Position numbers and translations under genes: made by a program. A DNA stretch of 64,000 nt, taken from Pseudarthrobacter chlorophenolicus A6. Its GTDB lineage: Bacteria > Actinomycetota > Actinomycetes > Actinomycetales > Micrococcaceae. Of the stretch, positions 32,227 through 42,045 are shown piece by piece (positions within the stretch are counted from its first letter, which is position 1; every line of letters starts with the position of its first letter). The notes under the pieces are model-generated. The model did no database searches, was not told the DNA's origin, and worked only from the letters and a program-made list of their open reading frames with translations. The DNA lies in assembly GCF_000022025.1 (NCBI RefSeq), contig NC_011886.1, positions 1,808,980-1,872,979 of the forward strand. The letters are read 5' to 3'.

Positions 32227-35038
32227 ATGAGCACTGTGGACAGCTTCGGTTCAAAAGGCAAACTTAATGTAGCCGGAACCGAGTATGAAATTTTCCGGTT
32301 GAACTCCGTTGAAGGTGCAGAAAACCTTCCGTTCAGCCTCAAGGTATTGCTTGAAAACCTGCTGAGGACCGAGGACGGCGCGAACATCACTGCCGATCAC
32401 GTCCGCGCCCTGGCAGGCTGGGATCCCAACGCGGAACCCGATACAGAAATCCAGTTCACGCCGGCACGCGTGATCATGCAGGACTTCACCGGCGTCCCCT
32501 GCGTGGTGGACCTGGCGACGATGCGTGAAGCCGTCAAGGAACTTGGTGGCGACCCCAAGCGCGTCAACCCGCTGGCACCGGCCGAAATGGTCATCGACCA
32601 CTCGGTGCAGATCGATGCCTTCGGTAACTCCGGCGCGCTGGAGCGCAACATGGAGATCGAATACCAGCGCAATGGTGAGCGCTACCAGTTCCTGCGCTGG
32701 GGCCAGACCGCGTTTGACGATTTCAAGGTCGTCCCCCGGAACCGGCATCGTGCACCAGGTCAACATCGAGTACCTGGCGCGCACGGTCATGACCCGTGAA
32801 GTCAACGGCGCTTTGCGCGCCTACCCCGACACCTGCGTCGGCACCGACTCCCACACCACCATGGTCAACGGCCTGGGCGTGCTGGGCTGGGGCGTTGGCG
32901 GCATCGAAGCCGAGGCAGCCATGCTCGGCCAGCCCGTCTCCATGCTCATTCCCCGCGTCGTCGGCTTCAAGCTGACCGGGTCCATCCCGGCCGGCGCCAC
33001 CGCCACCGACGTCGTTCTCACCATCACCGAGCAGCTGCGCCAGCACGGCGTGGTGGGCAAGTTCGTCGAGTTCTACGGCGAGGGTGTCGCGGCCGTGCCG
33101 CTGGCCAACCGCGCCACCATCGGCAACATGAGCCCGGAGTTCGGCTCCACCGCCGCCATGTTCCCCATCGACGACGTCACCCTGGACTACCTGCGCCTCA
33201 CCGGCCGCTCCGATGAGAATGTTGCCCTGGTCGAGGCGTACGCGAAGGAACAGGGCCTCTGGCACGATCCTTCCCGCGAGATCAAGTTCTCCGAGTACCT
33301 TGAACTGGACCTGTCCACCGTCGTTCCGTCGATCTCCGGCCCCAAGCGTCCGCAGGACCGGATCATCCTCAGCGAGTCCAAGGACCAGTTCCGCGAGGAC
33401 CTCCGCAACTACGTCAAGGTTGACCTGGCCGACGGCAGCCTGGACGAAGCCATCGACGAGAGCTTCCCGGCGTCGGATTCCCCGTCGTTCACCGCTTCGG
33501 CAACGCACCTCACGGAGCAGGCGCCCCACAGCCACGGCCCCAAGGCCAATGGACGCCCGTCCAAGAAGGTGGCCGTCACGACCGCGGACGGCCGGGAGTT
33601 CGAGCTGGACCACGGTGCGGTGTCGATCGCGTCAATCACCTCCTGCACCAACACGTCCAACCCCTCGGTGATGCTGGCTGCTGCCCTGCTTGCGCGCAAC
33701 GCCGTGGAAAAGGGCCTGGCCGCGAAGCCGTGGGTTAAGACCTCCGTCGCCCCGGGCTCCAAGGTAGTGACCGACTACTACAACAAGTCGGGCCTGACCC
33801 CTTACCTGGAGAAGCTCGGCTTCTACATCGTGGGCTATGGCTGCGCCACCTGCATCGGCAACTCCGGTCCGCTCGACGCCGAGATCTCCGAAGCCATCCA
33901 GGCCAACGACCTCTCCGTCACGGCTGTGCTTTCCGGCAACCGCAACTTCGAAGGCCGCATCAACCCGGACGTCAAGATGAACTACCTGGCTTCCCCGCCG
34001 CTGGTCATCGCCTACGCCCTGGCCGGAACCATGGACTTCGACTTCGAAGCCGATGCCCTGGGCCAGGACGAAGCCGGCAATGACGTCTTCCTCAAGGACA
34101 TCTGGCCGAACCCGGTCGAGGTCCAGCAGGTCATTGACTCATCGATCGACAAGGGCATGTTTGCCCGCGGCTACGAGGGCGTCTTTGAAGGCGACGACCG
34201 TTGGAAGGCGCTGGACACCCCTGCGGGCGACACCTTCGCCTGGGATGCAAAGTCCACCTACGTCCGGAAGCCCCCGTACTTCGAGGGCATGAAGGCCCAG
34301 CCGGAGCCGGTCAAGGACATCAGCGGCGCCCGCGTGCTGCTGAAGCTCGGCGACTCCGTCACCACGGACCACATCTCGCCTGCCGGTTCCTTCAAGTCCG
34401 ACACCCCCGCCGGCCAGTACCTGCTGGCCAACGGCGTAGAGCGCAAGGACTTCAACTCGTACGGTTCCCGCCGTGGCAACCATGAGGTGATGATCCGCGG
34501 TACGTTCGCGAACATCCGCATCAAGAACCAGATCCTCGACGGCGTGGAGGGCGGCTTCACCCGCGACTTCACCCAGGAAGGCGGCCCGCAGGCCTACGTT
34601 TACGACGCCGCCCAGAACTACCAGGCAGCAGGCACCCCGCTGGTGGTCCTGGCAGGTAAGGAATACGGTTCGGGTTCGTCGCGTGACTGGGCTGCCAAGG
34701 GTACCGCCCTGCTGGGCGTCAAGGCCGTCATCGCCGAGAGCTACGAGCGCATCCACCGCTCCAACCTCATCGGCATGGGCGTCCTGCCCCTGCAGTTCCC
34801 GGCCGGCGAGAACGCTGCCAGCCTGGGCCTCACCGGCACGGAAACCTTCTCGGTTGAGGGCGTCACCGCCCTGAACGAAGGCACTACGCCCAAGACCCTC
34901 AAGGTAACCGCAACCGCCGAAGACGGCTCCTCGAAGACCTTCGACGCCGTCCTTCGCATCGATACGCCGGGTGAAGCGGACTACTACCGCAACGGCGGCA
35001 TCCTGCAGTACGTTCTGCGCCAGATCTCCACGAACTAG
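32227..35038 (+). pseudogene. acnA: Aconitate hydratase, reading frame interrupted at about 32737
   Basis: Aconitase of the TCA cycle, interconverting citrate and isocitrate with a 4Fe-4S cluster. Frame 1 runs from the ATG at 32227 (after GAGAGGAG) and reads correctly to FDDFKVVP. The rest, [13 protein letters not shown] onward, is in another frame to 35038. The family reads VVPPGTG here; the window has C5G2 (32733-32739) where C6G3 is expected, a net loss of 2 nt. The remainder is intact: cluster cysteines in SCTNTSNP and [15 protein letters not shown], and [15 protein letters not shown]. Total length would match AcnA (about 937 residues). The two adjacent one-base homopolymer losses suggest sequence error, but a true lesion is possible. 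Confidence 0.88.
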
Positions 35039-35065
35039 CGGAGACTGCCAGCAGGCAGAACCTCT

Positions 35066-35104
35066 CCGAAGCCCCGGCCGGTCACCGACCAGCCGGGGCT
35101 TCGG
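35066..35104 (+). terminator. Strong hairpin terminator after acnA
   Basis: A perfect 13-bp stem CCGAAGCCCCGGC / GCCGGGGCTTCGG with a further GGTC/GACC pairing in the loop starts 28 bp after the acnA stop and separates it from dxs. No long T tract follows. Confidence 0.75.
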
Positions 35105-35179
35105 CCGTCCGGCTGAGCCTTGTCCGCGGACCAAGGCGTTAGAGTTAAACGGCACGTCTACCACCCGAAGGAGGGGTCA

Positions 35180-37153
35180 TTGGGAATCTTGGACACCATC
35201 CGGAATCCGCAGGACCTGAACGATCTATCCGAAGAGCAGCTGGAACAGCTGGCCTCGGAGATCAGGGAATTCCTGATTACCAACGTTTCCCAGACGGGCG
35301 GCCACCTCGGACCCAACCTCGGCGTTGTGGAACTCACGCTGGCGGTGCACCGCATCTTCGACTCGCCGCGTGACAGCATCGTCTTCGACACCGGGCACCA
35401 GTCCTATGTCCACAAACTGCTGACCGGGCGGCAGGATTTCAGCACCCTCCGCCAGCAGGGCGGCCTCTCCGGGTACCCCTCGCGGGCCGAGTCTGAACAT
35501 GACATCGTGGAGAGCTCGCACGCCTCCTCGTCACTGTCCTGGGCCGACGGAATCTCCCGTGCCCGGCAGCTCACCGGCGAAGGTGACCGGCACGTCGTCG
35601 CCGTCGTAGGCGACGGCGCGCTGACCGGCGGGATGGCCTGGGAGGCCATCAACAACATCGCAGCCGACAAGAAACGGCGCGTGGTCATCGTCGTCAACGA
35701 CAACGGCCGCTCCTACGCACCGACGGTGGGTGGTTTCGCCGACTACCTGGCGTCCCTGCGCCCCACCATCGATTCCTTCCGTGCAGCACCTGCCTATGAG
35801 GTGGCGCTGGACTGGTGGAAGAAGAAGCTCCAGAACGGCGGCCCGGCTGGCCAGTTCACCTACAAGAGCCTCCACGCCATGAAAAAGGGTGTCAAGGACT
35901 GGTGGGCCCCGCAGGGCATGTTCGAGGACCTCGGTATGAAGTACATCGGCCCCGTGGACGGGCATAACCTGCAGGCCCTGGAGCACGCCCTCGCCACTGC
36001 ACGGAACTACCACGGCCCGGTGATCGTCCACGCCATGACCGAAAAGGGCCACGGCTATGCGCCCGCCCGCGCCCATGAGGCAGACCAGTTCCATGCCGTC
36101 GGCATCATCGATCCGGAGACCGGCGAACCCACCGGCACTGCGGGCGCAAAATCCTGGACCTCGGTCTTTGCCGACGAAATCGCTGCCATCGCGGACGAAC
36201 GCAAGGACGTTGTGGGCATCACCGGTGCAATGCTGATCCCGGTGGGCCTGCACAAGTTTGCCGCCAAGCACCCGGACCGGGTCATCGACGTCGGAATTGC
36301 CGAACAGCACGCCCTGACATCCGCAGCCGGCATGGCCTTCGGCGGCCTCCACCCTGTGGTGGCCGTGTACGCCACCTTCCTCAACCGTGCCTTCGACCAG
36401 CTGCTTATGGACGTGGCACTGCACAAGGCCGGCGTCACCATCGTCCTGGACCGGGCAGGCGTCACAGGCCCGGACGGCGCCAGCCACCATGGCATGTGGG
36501 ACATGTCCATGGTCCAGATCGTCCCCGGACTCCACCTCGCTGCGCCCCGCGACGCTTCACGCCTCCGCGAGGAACTGCGCGAAGCCGTGGCCATCAATGA
36601 CGCACCCACCGTGGTCCGGTTCTCCAAGGGATCCGTAGGCGCCGAAATCGAGGCGCTGGAACGCCTCAGCGACGGTGTGGACGTGCTGGCACGCCGGCCC
36701 GCGGGTTCCACTGCCAACGATGTCCTCATCGTCAGCGTCGGCGCAATGTCCGAGCTCGCCCTCGACGTGGCCAACAGGCTCGGCGCCCAGGGGATCAGCA
36801 CCACAGTGGTGGACCCCCGCTGGGTGCTTCCGGTCCGCCGTTCCATCGTTGCCCTGGCCTCGCACCACCGCCTGGTGATCTGCATCGAAGACGGCGTCCG
36901 CGCCGGCGGAGTTGGATCCCGGATCCGGCAGGAGATGCGGGCGGCAGGGGTGGACACCGCGCTGAACGAAGTGGGCCTTCCGGTCGAATTCCTGGACCAC
37001 GGCACCCGCAGCGAGGTGCTGGAGCGCGTCGGCCTCACCGCACAGCAGATCACGCACGACGTCGTTGCCCAGGTTCTGGGGACAAAGGTCCCCTTTGCGC
37101 GTCCATTGCCGGGGCAGCAACACCCCACCACCGGCAGCCTTCCCATCCTGTGA
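35180..37153 (+). CDS. dxs: 1-deoxy-D-xylulose-5-phosphate synthase
   Basis: A 657-residue thiamine-diphosphate enzyme joining pyruvate and glyceraldehyde-3-phosphate in the first step of the MEP isoprenoid pathway. The TPP-binding motif runs from GDG at 144-146 to NDN at 173-175. Substrate-site histidines are in GGHLGPNLG (His42) and TGHQSY (His73), and the transketolase domain includes [12 protein letters not shown]. The TTG at 35180 is chosen because AAGGAGG ends 5 nt upstream and it gives the family start GILDTI; a longer frame from 35120 lacks a ribosome site. It overlaps DUF402 by 4 bp. Confidence 0.93.
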   Translation: MGILDTIRNPQDLNDLSEEQLEQLASEIREFLITNVSQTGGHLGPNLGVVELTLAVHRIFDSPRDSIVFDTGHQSYVHKLLTGRQDFSTLRQQGGLSGYPSRAESEHDIVESSHASSSLSWADGISRARQLTGEGDRHVVAVVGDGALTGGMAWEAINNIAADKKRRVVIVVNDNGRSYAPTVGGFADYLASLRPTIDSFRAAPAYEVALDWWKKKLQNGGPAGQFTYKSLHAMKKGVKDWWAPQGMFEDLGMKYIGPVDGHNLQALEHALATARNYHGPVIVHAMTEKGHGYAPARAHEADQFHAVGIIDPETGEPTGTAGAKSWTSVFADEIAAIADERKDVVGITGAMLIPVGLHKFAAKHPDRVIDVGIAEQHALTSAAGMAFGGLHPVVAVYATFLNRAFDQLLMDVALHKAGVTIVLDRAGVTGPDGASHHGMWDMSMVQIVPGLHLAAPRDASRLREELREAVAINDAPTVVRFSKGSVGAEIEALERLSDGVDVLARRPAGSTANDVLIVSVGAMSELALDVANRLGAQGISTTVVDPRWVLPVRRSIVALASHHRLVICIEDGVRAGGVGSRIRQEMRAAGVDTALNEVGLPVEFLDHGTRSEVLERVGLTAQQITHDVVAQVLGTKVPFARPLPGQQHPTTGSLPIL

Positions 37154-37785
37154 GGGGAGAGGAAAGTCCGGAGGGCCAGTCTGGACCCGCGTATCCCGGC
37201 ATGCTGGGGGACCAGCACGAAACCGGCCACCCCGGCGCAACCCGGACGCCGCAGGGACTCGAACCCGGACAGTTGGTGGTGGCCCGCAACCGCAAGTGGA
37301 ACGGCAAGGCGCACTGGGTGGTGCCCGGCCGTTACCTCGGCGAGGACAGCCACGGCTGGTGGATCTTCCAGGGCACCAACGAGTTCTGTTCCCGTCCCGG
37401 CGCGGCCTTCTACACCAGGTCCGACGCCGTCCTCCTGGTTCCGCGGGACGGCGACTGGGTAGCGACGTTTTACGATGACGCCCACCCCGGCGGCGTCCGG
37501 ATCTACATCGACCTCGCCGTGGCCCACGAATGGAACCCCATCCGGCCGCACGTCACCGAATTCCACGTCATTGACATGGACCTGGACGTGGTGAGCACAG
37601 CGGGCCGCGGCGTCTTCATCGACGACGAGGACGAGTTCGAGGACCACCGAGCCGCCATGAACTACCCCGCAGCACTGGCGGAGTCCCTCGAGGCTTCAGC
37701 CGCAGAACTTTTCCAGGCCGTTAAGGCGCAGCAGGCACCGTTCGACGGCACGGACGTCGGCTGGTTTACCAAGGGACGTATATGA
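37150..37785 (+). CDS. DUF402 domain protein
   Basis: A 211-residue protein with a DUF402 beta-barrel (about 45-165): WVVPGRYLG, then [19 protein letters not shown] and DEDEFEDH with the Asp/Glu-rich metal-site residues of the family. Some members are nucleoside-diphosphate phosphatases; others are unknown. The GTG at 37150 overlaps the dxs stop. An ATG at 37201 would give a shorter protein, and neither start has a strong ribosome site of its own. Tightly packed with dxs and the following small gene. Confidence 0.75.
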   Translation: MRGEESPEGQSGPAYPGMLGDQHETGHPGATRTPQGLEPGQLVVARNRKWNGKAHWVVPGRYLGEDSHGWWIFQGTNEFCSRPGAAFYTRSDAVLLVPRDGDWVATFYDDAHPGGVRIYIDLAVAHEWNPIRPHVTEFHVIDMDLDVVSTAGRGVFIDDEDEFEDHRAAMNYPAALAESLEASAAELFQAVKAQQAPFDGTDVGWFTKGRI

Positions 37786-38342
37786 GCGACAACATCCGGG
37801 TCTACAAACGCGACGACGAGGGCGCACTCCACTTCCGGGAGGCCTGGTACGACGAAGAGTACGGCCAGTTCGTCATGAACTTCGGCGCCGTGGGGCACCA
37901 GAGCAAGACCCAGGAGACGGACGTCCCGGATGCAGCCGCCGCAGAAGGGCTGATGGATGCTTTCGCCGCACAATGCGCCGAGGACGGTTACGCCGTGATT
38001 CCGGAGGAGGAACAGTCCTGGGTGGTGGCGCAGTTCGCCCTCAAGACCCGGGAGGGCACCGAACGCGACAGGCGCCTGCAGGCCAAGGCCACCGACGCGC
38101 TGGTCAGCCACCTGGCGTGGCGGGGACTGGGCACCGTTGAAAGGTCGGAGTTCACCGATTCCAAGCTCAACATCTTTTGCCTTTGCCCGGACGTGAACAA
38201 GGCCGTCGCCGCCATCAAGGTATGCGCCCGCGGCGAGGACCTGGACTTCACCAAGCTCAGCATCGGTGCTGCCCCGTTCTCTGACCCGGAAAACTTCAAG
38301 CTCAAGCACTCCGCCAAACCCGCCAACAGCTTCAGCCTCTAG
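37782..38342 (+). CDS. Uncharacterised protein with WGR-like N-terminal region
   Basis: A 186-residue protein I do not recognise as a named family. The N-terminal half (RVYKRDDEGALHFREAWYD, then FVMNFGAVGHQSKTQE, then a helix ending in EDGYAVI) has the strand-helix layout of WGR domains, which accompany some DNA-repair and regulatory proteins; this is a weak, by-eye match. The C-terminal half includes LNIFCLCPDVNKAVAAIK. There is no signal peptide or membrane segment. It overlaps DUF402 by 4 bp, so the two are probably coupled. Confidence 0.6.
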   Translation: MSDNIRVYKRDDEGALHFREAWYDEEYGQFVMNFGAVGHQSKTQETDVPDAAAAEGLMDAFAAQCAEDGYAVIPEEEQSWVVAQFALKTREGTERDRRLQAKATDALVSHLAWRGLGTVERSEFTDSKLNIFCLCPDVNKAVAAIKVCARGEDLDFTKLSIGAAPFSDPENFKLKHSAKPANSFSL

Positions 38343-38351
38343 GAGTTCCCT

Positions 38352-39329
38352 GTGACAACGTACCGCCGCGTCGGAAAGTCAGGCCTGACCGTCTCCACTG
38401 TGGGCCTCGGATGCAACAACCTGGGCCGCGCCAACACTGCCACCGAGTCGCAGGAAGGCACCGACGCCGTTGTTTCCGCGGCGCTTGATGCAGGCATCAC
38501 GCTGTTCGACGTGGCGGACAACTACGGCCGTGAGCCCGGCCTCAGCGAGACCATGCTGGGCAAGGCGCTTGGACGCCGTCGGGACGGCATTGTGGTGGCC
38601 ACCAAGTTCGGGATGGATGCCAAGGGTGCCAATGGTCCGGACTTTGGTGCCCGCGGTTCCCGCCGCTACATCATCCAGTCCGTCGAAGCGTCGCTGCGGC
38701 GGCTCGGCACTGACTGGATCGACCTCTACCAGTTCCACACCCCGGACCCGCAGACGCCCATCGACGAGACCCTCTCGGCGCTGGACGACCTTGTCCGCAG
38801 CGGAAAAGTCCGGTACATCGGTCACTCCAACCGCGCCGGCTGGCAGATCGCCCAGGCCGAATACGTTGCCCGCGAACTCAGCGGTGCCCGCTTCATCTCC
38901 ACCCAAAACCATTACAACCTCCTGGACCGCCGGGCGGAACTGGAGGTCACCCCCGCGGCTGAGGAATTCGGCCTGGGCGTCCTGCCGTACTTCCCCCTGG
39001 CCAACGGCCTGCTGACCGGCAAATACGCGCCGGGCCACGCGCCGGACGGTTCGCGGCTCAGCCATACACGCACCAACATGGTGGACGACGCCGACTGGGA
39101 CCAGCTGGGCAGGTTCAGCCGGTTCGCCAAAGAACGCGGGCTGACCGAGGTGGACGTGGCCTTCTCCTGGCTCGCCGCCCAGCCGTCCGTCGCCAGCGTC
39201 ATTGCCGGTGCCACCAAGCCGGAGCAGATCCGCCAGAACGCCTCGGCCGCAGACTGGCAGCCGTCCCCCGAGGACCTTGCCGAGCTGGACACCATCTTCC
39301 CGACAGTCCCCAAGGTGGCACTCTTCTAG
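38352..39329 (+). CDS. Aldo/keto reductase
   Basis: A 325-residue NAD(P)H-dependent aldo/keto reductase with a TIM barrel. The catalytic tetrad is visible as Asp53, Tyr58, Lys85 and His129 (DVADNYG, VATKFG, YQFHTPD). The cofactor end carries VIAGATKPEQIRQNA. The GTG start follows AGGAG at good spacing, 9 bp after the previous gene. Substrate unknown; oxidation of sugars or reduction of aldehydes are common in this subgroup. Confidence 0.9.
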   Translation: MTTYRRVGKSGLTVSTVGLGCNNLGRANTATESQEGTDAVVSAALDAGITLFDVADNYGREPGLSETMLGKALGRRRDGIVVATKFGMDAKGANGPDFGARGSRRYIIQSVEASLRRLGTDWIDLYQFHTPDPQTPIDETLSALDDLVRSGKVRYIGHSNRAGWQIAQAEYVARELSGARFISTQNHYNLLDRRAELEVTPAAEEFGLGVLPYFPLANGLLTGKYAPGHAPDGSRLSHTRTNMVDDADWDQLGRFSRFAKERGLTEVDVAFSWLAAQPSVASVIAGATKPEQIRQNASAADWQPSPEDLAELDTIFPTVPKVALF

Positions 39330-39335
39330 CCCGCC

Positions 39336-40361
39336 ATGACCGCATTCCTGCTGGACGTCGACACCGGCATCGACGACGCCCTGGCCCTTGCCTACCTGGC
39401 CGCCCTGCCGGACACGGAATTCGTGTCCGTCACGGCAACCCCCGGCAACGTGGACGCGGACCAGGTGGCACAGAATACCCTTGCGCTGCTGGAACTGTGC
39501 GGACGCCGCGGAGTCGAAGTGGCCATCGGAGCCCGGGCACCGCTGTCCGTCCCGCTGGTCACCACCCCGGAAACGCACGGTCCGCAGGGCATCGGCTACG
39601 CCGTACTGCCCGAACCTGACGGGCAGGTCTCGGCGCGGAACGCCGTCGACCTCTGGATCGACCATGCCCGCGCCCGGCCCGGTGAACTCACCGCCCTCAT
39701 CACTGCGCCGCTGACCAACTTCGCCCTGGCCCTCCGCAAGGAGCCGGAGCTGCCCGAGCTGCTGGCCGGCGTCGTGATCATGGGCGGGAGCTTCTATCAC
39801 CAGGGGAACACCACGCCCACCGCCGAGTGGAACACCCACGTGGACCCACACGCGGCAAAAGAGGTGTACGCCGCCTACCGCGGCAGGGCCGCCGCGAAAC
39901 TGCCGGTGGTCTGTTCACTGGACACTACCGAGCGCATGGAGCTGCGGCCTGAGCATGTCCGGCTGCTTGCCGAAGCGGCCGGTGCTTCCGTTCCCGAGCT
40001 TGTGCTCCCGGACCAGCCCGAGGGCAGACGCAGCACCTCTGACAACCGCGTCATCAGGCACCTCTCGGACGCCTTGCGCTTCTATTTCGAGTTCCACCGG
40101 CTGTATGACCAGGGCTACCTGGCGCATGTCCACGACTTCTTTGCCGCAGGAGTTGCCGCCGGCACCCTCGAGTACAGTGCACGGCCGGCAACCATCGACA
40201 TCGAGACGGACTCGCCACTGCTGACGGGCACAACCGTGGCGGATTACCGGGGGCTGTGGGGGAGTGCACCGAACGCCCGGATCGTCTCGGCCAACAACCC
40301 GGAGCAGGCGTTCCGGGAACTGACCGCGGCCGTCGGGAGCCTGGCCGCCCGGTTGGGCTGA
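39336..40361 (+). CDS. Inosine/uridine-preferring nucleoside hydrolase family protein
   Basis: A 341-residue nucleoside hydrolase. The calcium site is intact: Asp7, Asp9, Asp13 and Asp14 in DVDTGIDDA, Asn38, and EWNTHVDPHAA with Asn166 and Asp170. A C-terminal HVHDFFAAG supplies the usual His-Asp pair. Enzymes of this family split N-glycosidic bonds of purine, pyrimidine or modified nucleosides. It starts 6 bp after the aldo/keto reductase and converges on mtr. The nearby ECF importer might supply a substrate, but this is only proximity. Confidence 0.88.
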   Translation: MTAFLLDVDTGIDDALALAYLAALPDTEFVSVTATPGNVDADQVAQNTLALLELCGRRGVEVAIGARAPLSVPLVTTPETHGPQGIGYAVLPEPDGQVSARNAVDLWIDHARARPGELTALITAPLTNFALALRKEPELPELLAGVVIMGGSFYHQGNTTPTAEWNTHVDPHAAKEVYAAYRGRAAAKLPVVCSLDTTERMELRPEHVRLLAEAAGASVPELVLPDQPEGRRSTSDNRVIRHLSDALRFYFEFHRLYDQGYLAHVHDFFAAGVAAGTLEYSARPATIDIETDSPLLTGTTVADYRGLWGSAPNARIVSANNPEQAFRELTAAVGSLAARLG

Positions 40362-40376
40362 CGGCCGCCGGAACTC

Positions 40377-41801
40377 CTAGAGGGGCGCGTCCTCCGGCAC
40401 CTCGGTATCCAGGGCCAGCAGGGCATTCTCCACCACTTCCATCAGTGCCGGATGGATCCAGTACGGGCCACGGGCCAGCACATGGACGGGTGTTCCCTGG
40501 TACATGGCCTGTACCAGGGGCTGGATCAGGTTGGAGGCTTCGTGGCCCAGGATGTGGGCGCCCAGCAGGCGTCCTGTTGAGCGCTCGGCGATGAGCTTGA
40601 CCACGCCCTCATGGTCCTCCATGGCCCAGCCGTAGGCGGTACTCCCGTAGTCCTGCAGGGCGGTGACAACATCGGACCCGGACGCAGTGCCGGACCGTGC
40701 CTCTTCCTCCGTCAGTCCCACCGACGCGATCTGCGGATTGGAGAACACGGCGGACGGGACGGCGGTGTAGTCGATGCTGCGGAGCCTGTCCGGGTGCTCA
40801 AGGTTGTGGGCCACCACCCGGGCTTCCCGGTTGGCAACGTGCTTGAGCTGGTAGGCGTTGGCGGCGTCGCCCAGGGCGTACACTCCCGGCAGGGGTTCGC
40901 CTCCGGAGAGGACCCGGAGCTTGGAATCCACGGCAAGGAGCCCGTCGTCGCGCAGGTCAAAGCCCGCTGCATCGGCGCCCAGCCTGTCGGTGTTGGGAAC
41001 CCGGCCCGTGGCCATCAGCACAAGGTCCGCCGGCACCCGCAGCTGCTCGCCGCCGTTGCCTGTGAAGACGGCGGTGACGCTGCCGTCGCCGTTGTCCGCC
41101 ACGGACTGAAGCGCATAACCGGTCCTGAGCGTCCAGCGTTCGGCTGCTGCGGCAGCGAAACGCTCCGCGATGTCCGCATCATGCCCGCGGAGCAGGCGTC
41201 CGGACCGGTTCACTTGCGTGACGTCGGAGCCGAGGCCGGCAAAAACGCTGGCGAACTCTGCGGCGATGTAGCCTCCGCCAACCACCACTACCCGCCGGGG
41301 CAGGCCGTCCACCCGCATCACCGTGTCCGAGGTGTGTACCTGGGGCAGGTCCATGCCGTCCACGTCCGGAACCACCGGCCGCGAACCCGAGGCAACCACT
41401 ACCTGGTCCGCCGTGATCTCCACCCCGGAGTCGGTCCGCAAGGACCGCGGACCGGTGAAGCTCGCGTGCTCCTCGTACAGGTCAACGTTGTCCAGCTCGT
41501 CCGCCCTGTACCGGCGGCCTGACGCTGAGATGGCATCAATCCGGCCGAAGATCCGGTCCCGGATTCCGTTCCAGTGCACCTTGTCCAGGCTCAGGTCCAC
41601 GCCCAGCCGGCGTGCCTCCGCCGGCGCGGCGGCGAGCCCGGCGGGGTAGACGAACATCTTGGTGGGGATGCAGCCCACGTTCAGGCAGGTTCCGCCGAAT
41701 ACGCCGCCGTCGATCAGTGCCACCCGCTTACCGTCCCAGTGCGGGGTGATCAGCGAGTTCCCTGATCCGGATCCAATGATGGCGAGTTCGTAATGGGGCA
41801 T
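40377..41801 (-). CDS. mtr: Mycothione reductase
   Basis: A 474-residue flavoprotein disulfide reductase that recycles mycothione to mycothiol with NADPH. FAD motif GSGSGNS at 10-16, redox disulfide Cys39-Cys44 in GGTCLNVGCIPTK, NADPH-binding GGGYIAAEFASVF, and the C-terminal His450/Glu455 pair in HPALMEVVE. The ATG at 41801 gives the family N-terminus; the frame extends further upstream but without plausible sequence. It is divergent from the ECF operon. A TAGACT at 41891-41896 (minus) could be its -10. Confirms an actinobacterial host with mycothiol. Confidence 0.9.
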   Translation of the reverse strand: MPHYELAIIGSGSGNSLITPHWDGKRVALIDGGVFGGTCLNVGCIPTKMFVYPAGLAAAPAEARRLGVDLSLDKVHWNGIRDRIFGRIDAISASGRRYRADELDNVDLYEEHASFTGPRSLRTDSGVEITADQVVVASGSRPVVPDVDGMDLPQVHTSDTVMRVDGLPRRVVVVGGGYIAAEFASVFAGLGSDVTQVNRSGRLLRGHDADIAERFAAAAAERWTLRTGYALQSVADNGDGSVTAVFTGNGGEQLRVPADLVLMATGRVPNTDRLGADAAGFDLRDDGLLAVDSKLRVLSGGEPLPGVYALGDAANAYQLKHVANREARVVAHNLEHPDRLRSIDYTAVPSAVFSNPQIASVGLTEEEARSGTASGSDVVTALQDYGSTAYGWAMEDHEGVVKLIAERSTGRLLGAHILGHEASNLIQPLVQAMYQGTPVHVLARGPYWIHPALMEVVENALLALDTEVPEDAPL

Positions 41802-41890
41802 GGGGCCGGCTTTCCGTGGAGGACCCCCTGCCTGGGAGATCCGGGGTTTTCGGGCGGGCCGGCAGCCCAACTGCCGGTGCCCCTCCCGGC

Positions 41891-41936
41891 AGTCTAAGGG
41901 AGGACGCCTGCCGGCGCGCTGCAGCGCCGGTAGACT
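41891..41936. promoter_or_regulatory. Divergent -10 elements for mtr and the ECF operon
   Basis: TAGACT occurs on the minus strand at 41896-41891, pointing to mtr, and on the plus strand at 41931-41936, pointing to the ECF genes. The plus one would give a leader of about 100 nt. Confidence 0.4.
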
Positions 41937-41946
41937 GGTCCCCTCT

Positions 41947-42040
41947 GCCGGTTCAATCCGGCGCCTGCCGCCGAGGTGACATAGGCGGCGTTCCGCACGG
42001 CCCGGATTTTCCGTGCCGTCCGTGCCGCACCCCAAAGGAA
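41947..42040 (+). promoter_or_regulatory. Structured 5' leader of the ECF operon, possible RNA switch
   Basis: Stems in order: GCCGG/CCGGC (41947-41962), GCCGCC/GGCGGC (41967-41989), then GCACGG (41995-42000), which can pair with either of two CCGTGC copies (42011-42016 or 42020-42025). The second copy is 8 nt before the AAAGGAA ribosome site. It matches no riboswitch class that I recognise. Confidence 0.4.
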
Positions 42041-42045
42041 CCAAC

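Noticed and set aside
35120..35179. An upstream start for dxs
   Set aside because: No ribosome site; AAGGAGG lies 5 nt before the TTG at 35180, which gives the normal N-terminus.
41755..41790. A TPP-riboswitch-like string (CTGATCCGGATC...AATGATGGCG) upstream of the ECF genes
   Set aside because: It lies inside mtr and encodes the FAD-binding IGSGSG segment on the minus strand. No matching TPP first arm (CTGAGA) is placed correctly, so it is coincidence.
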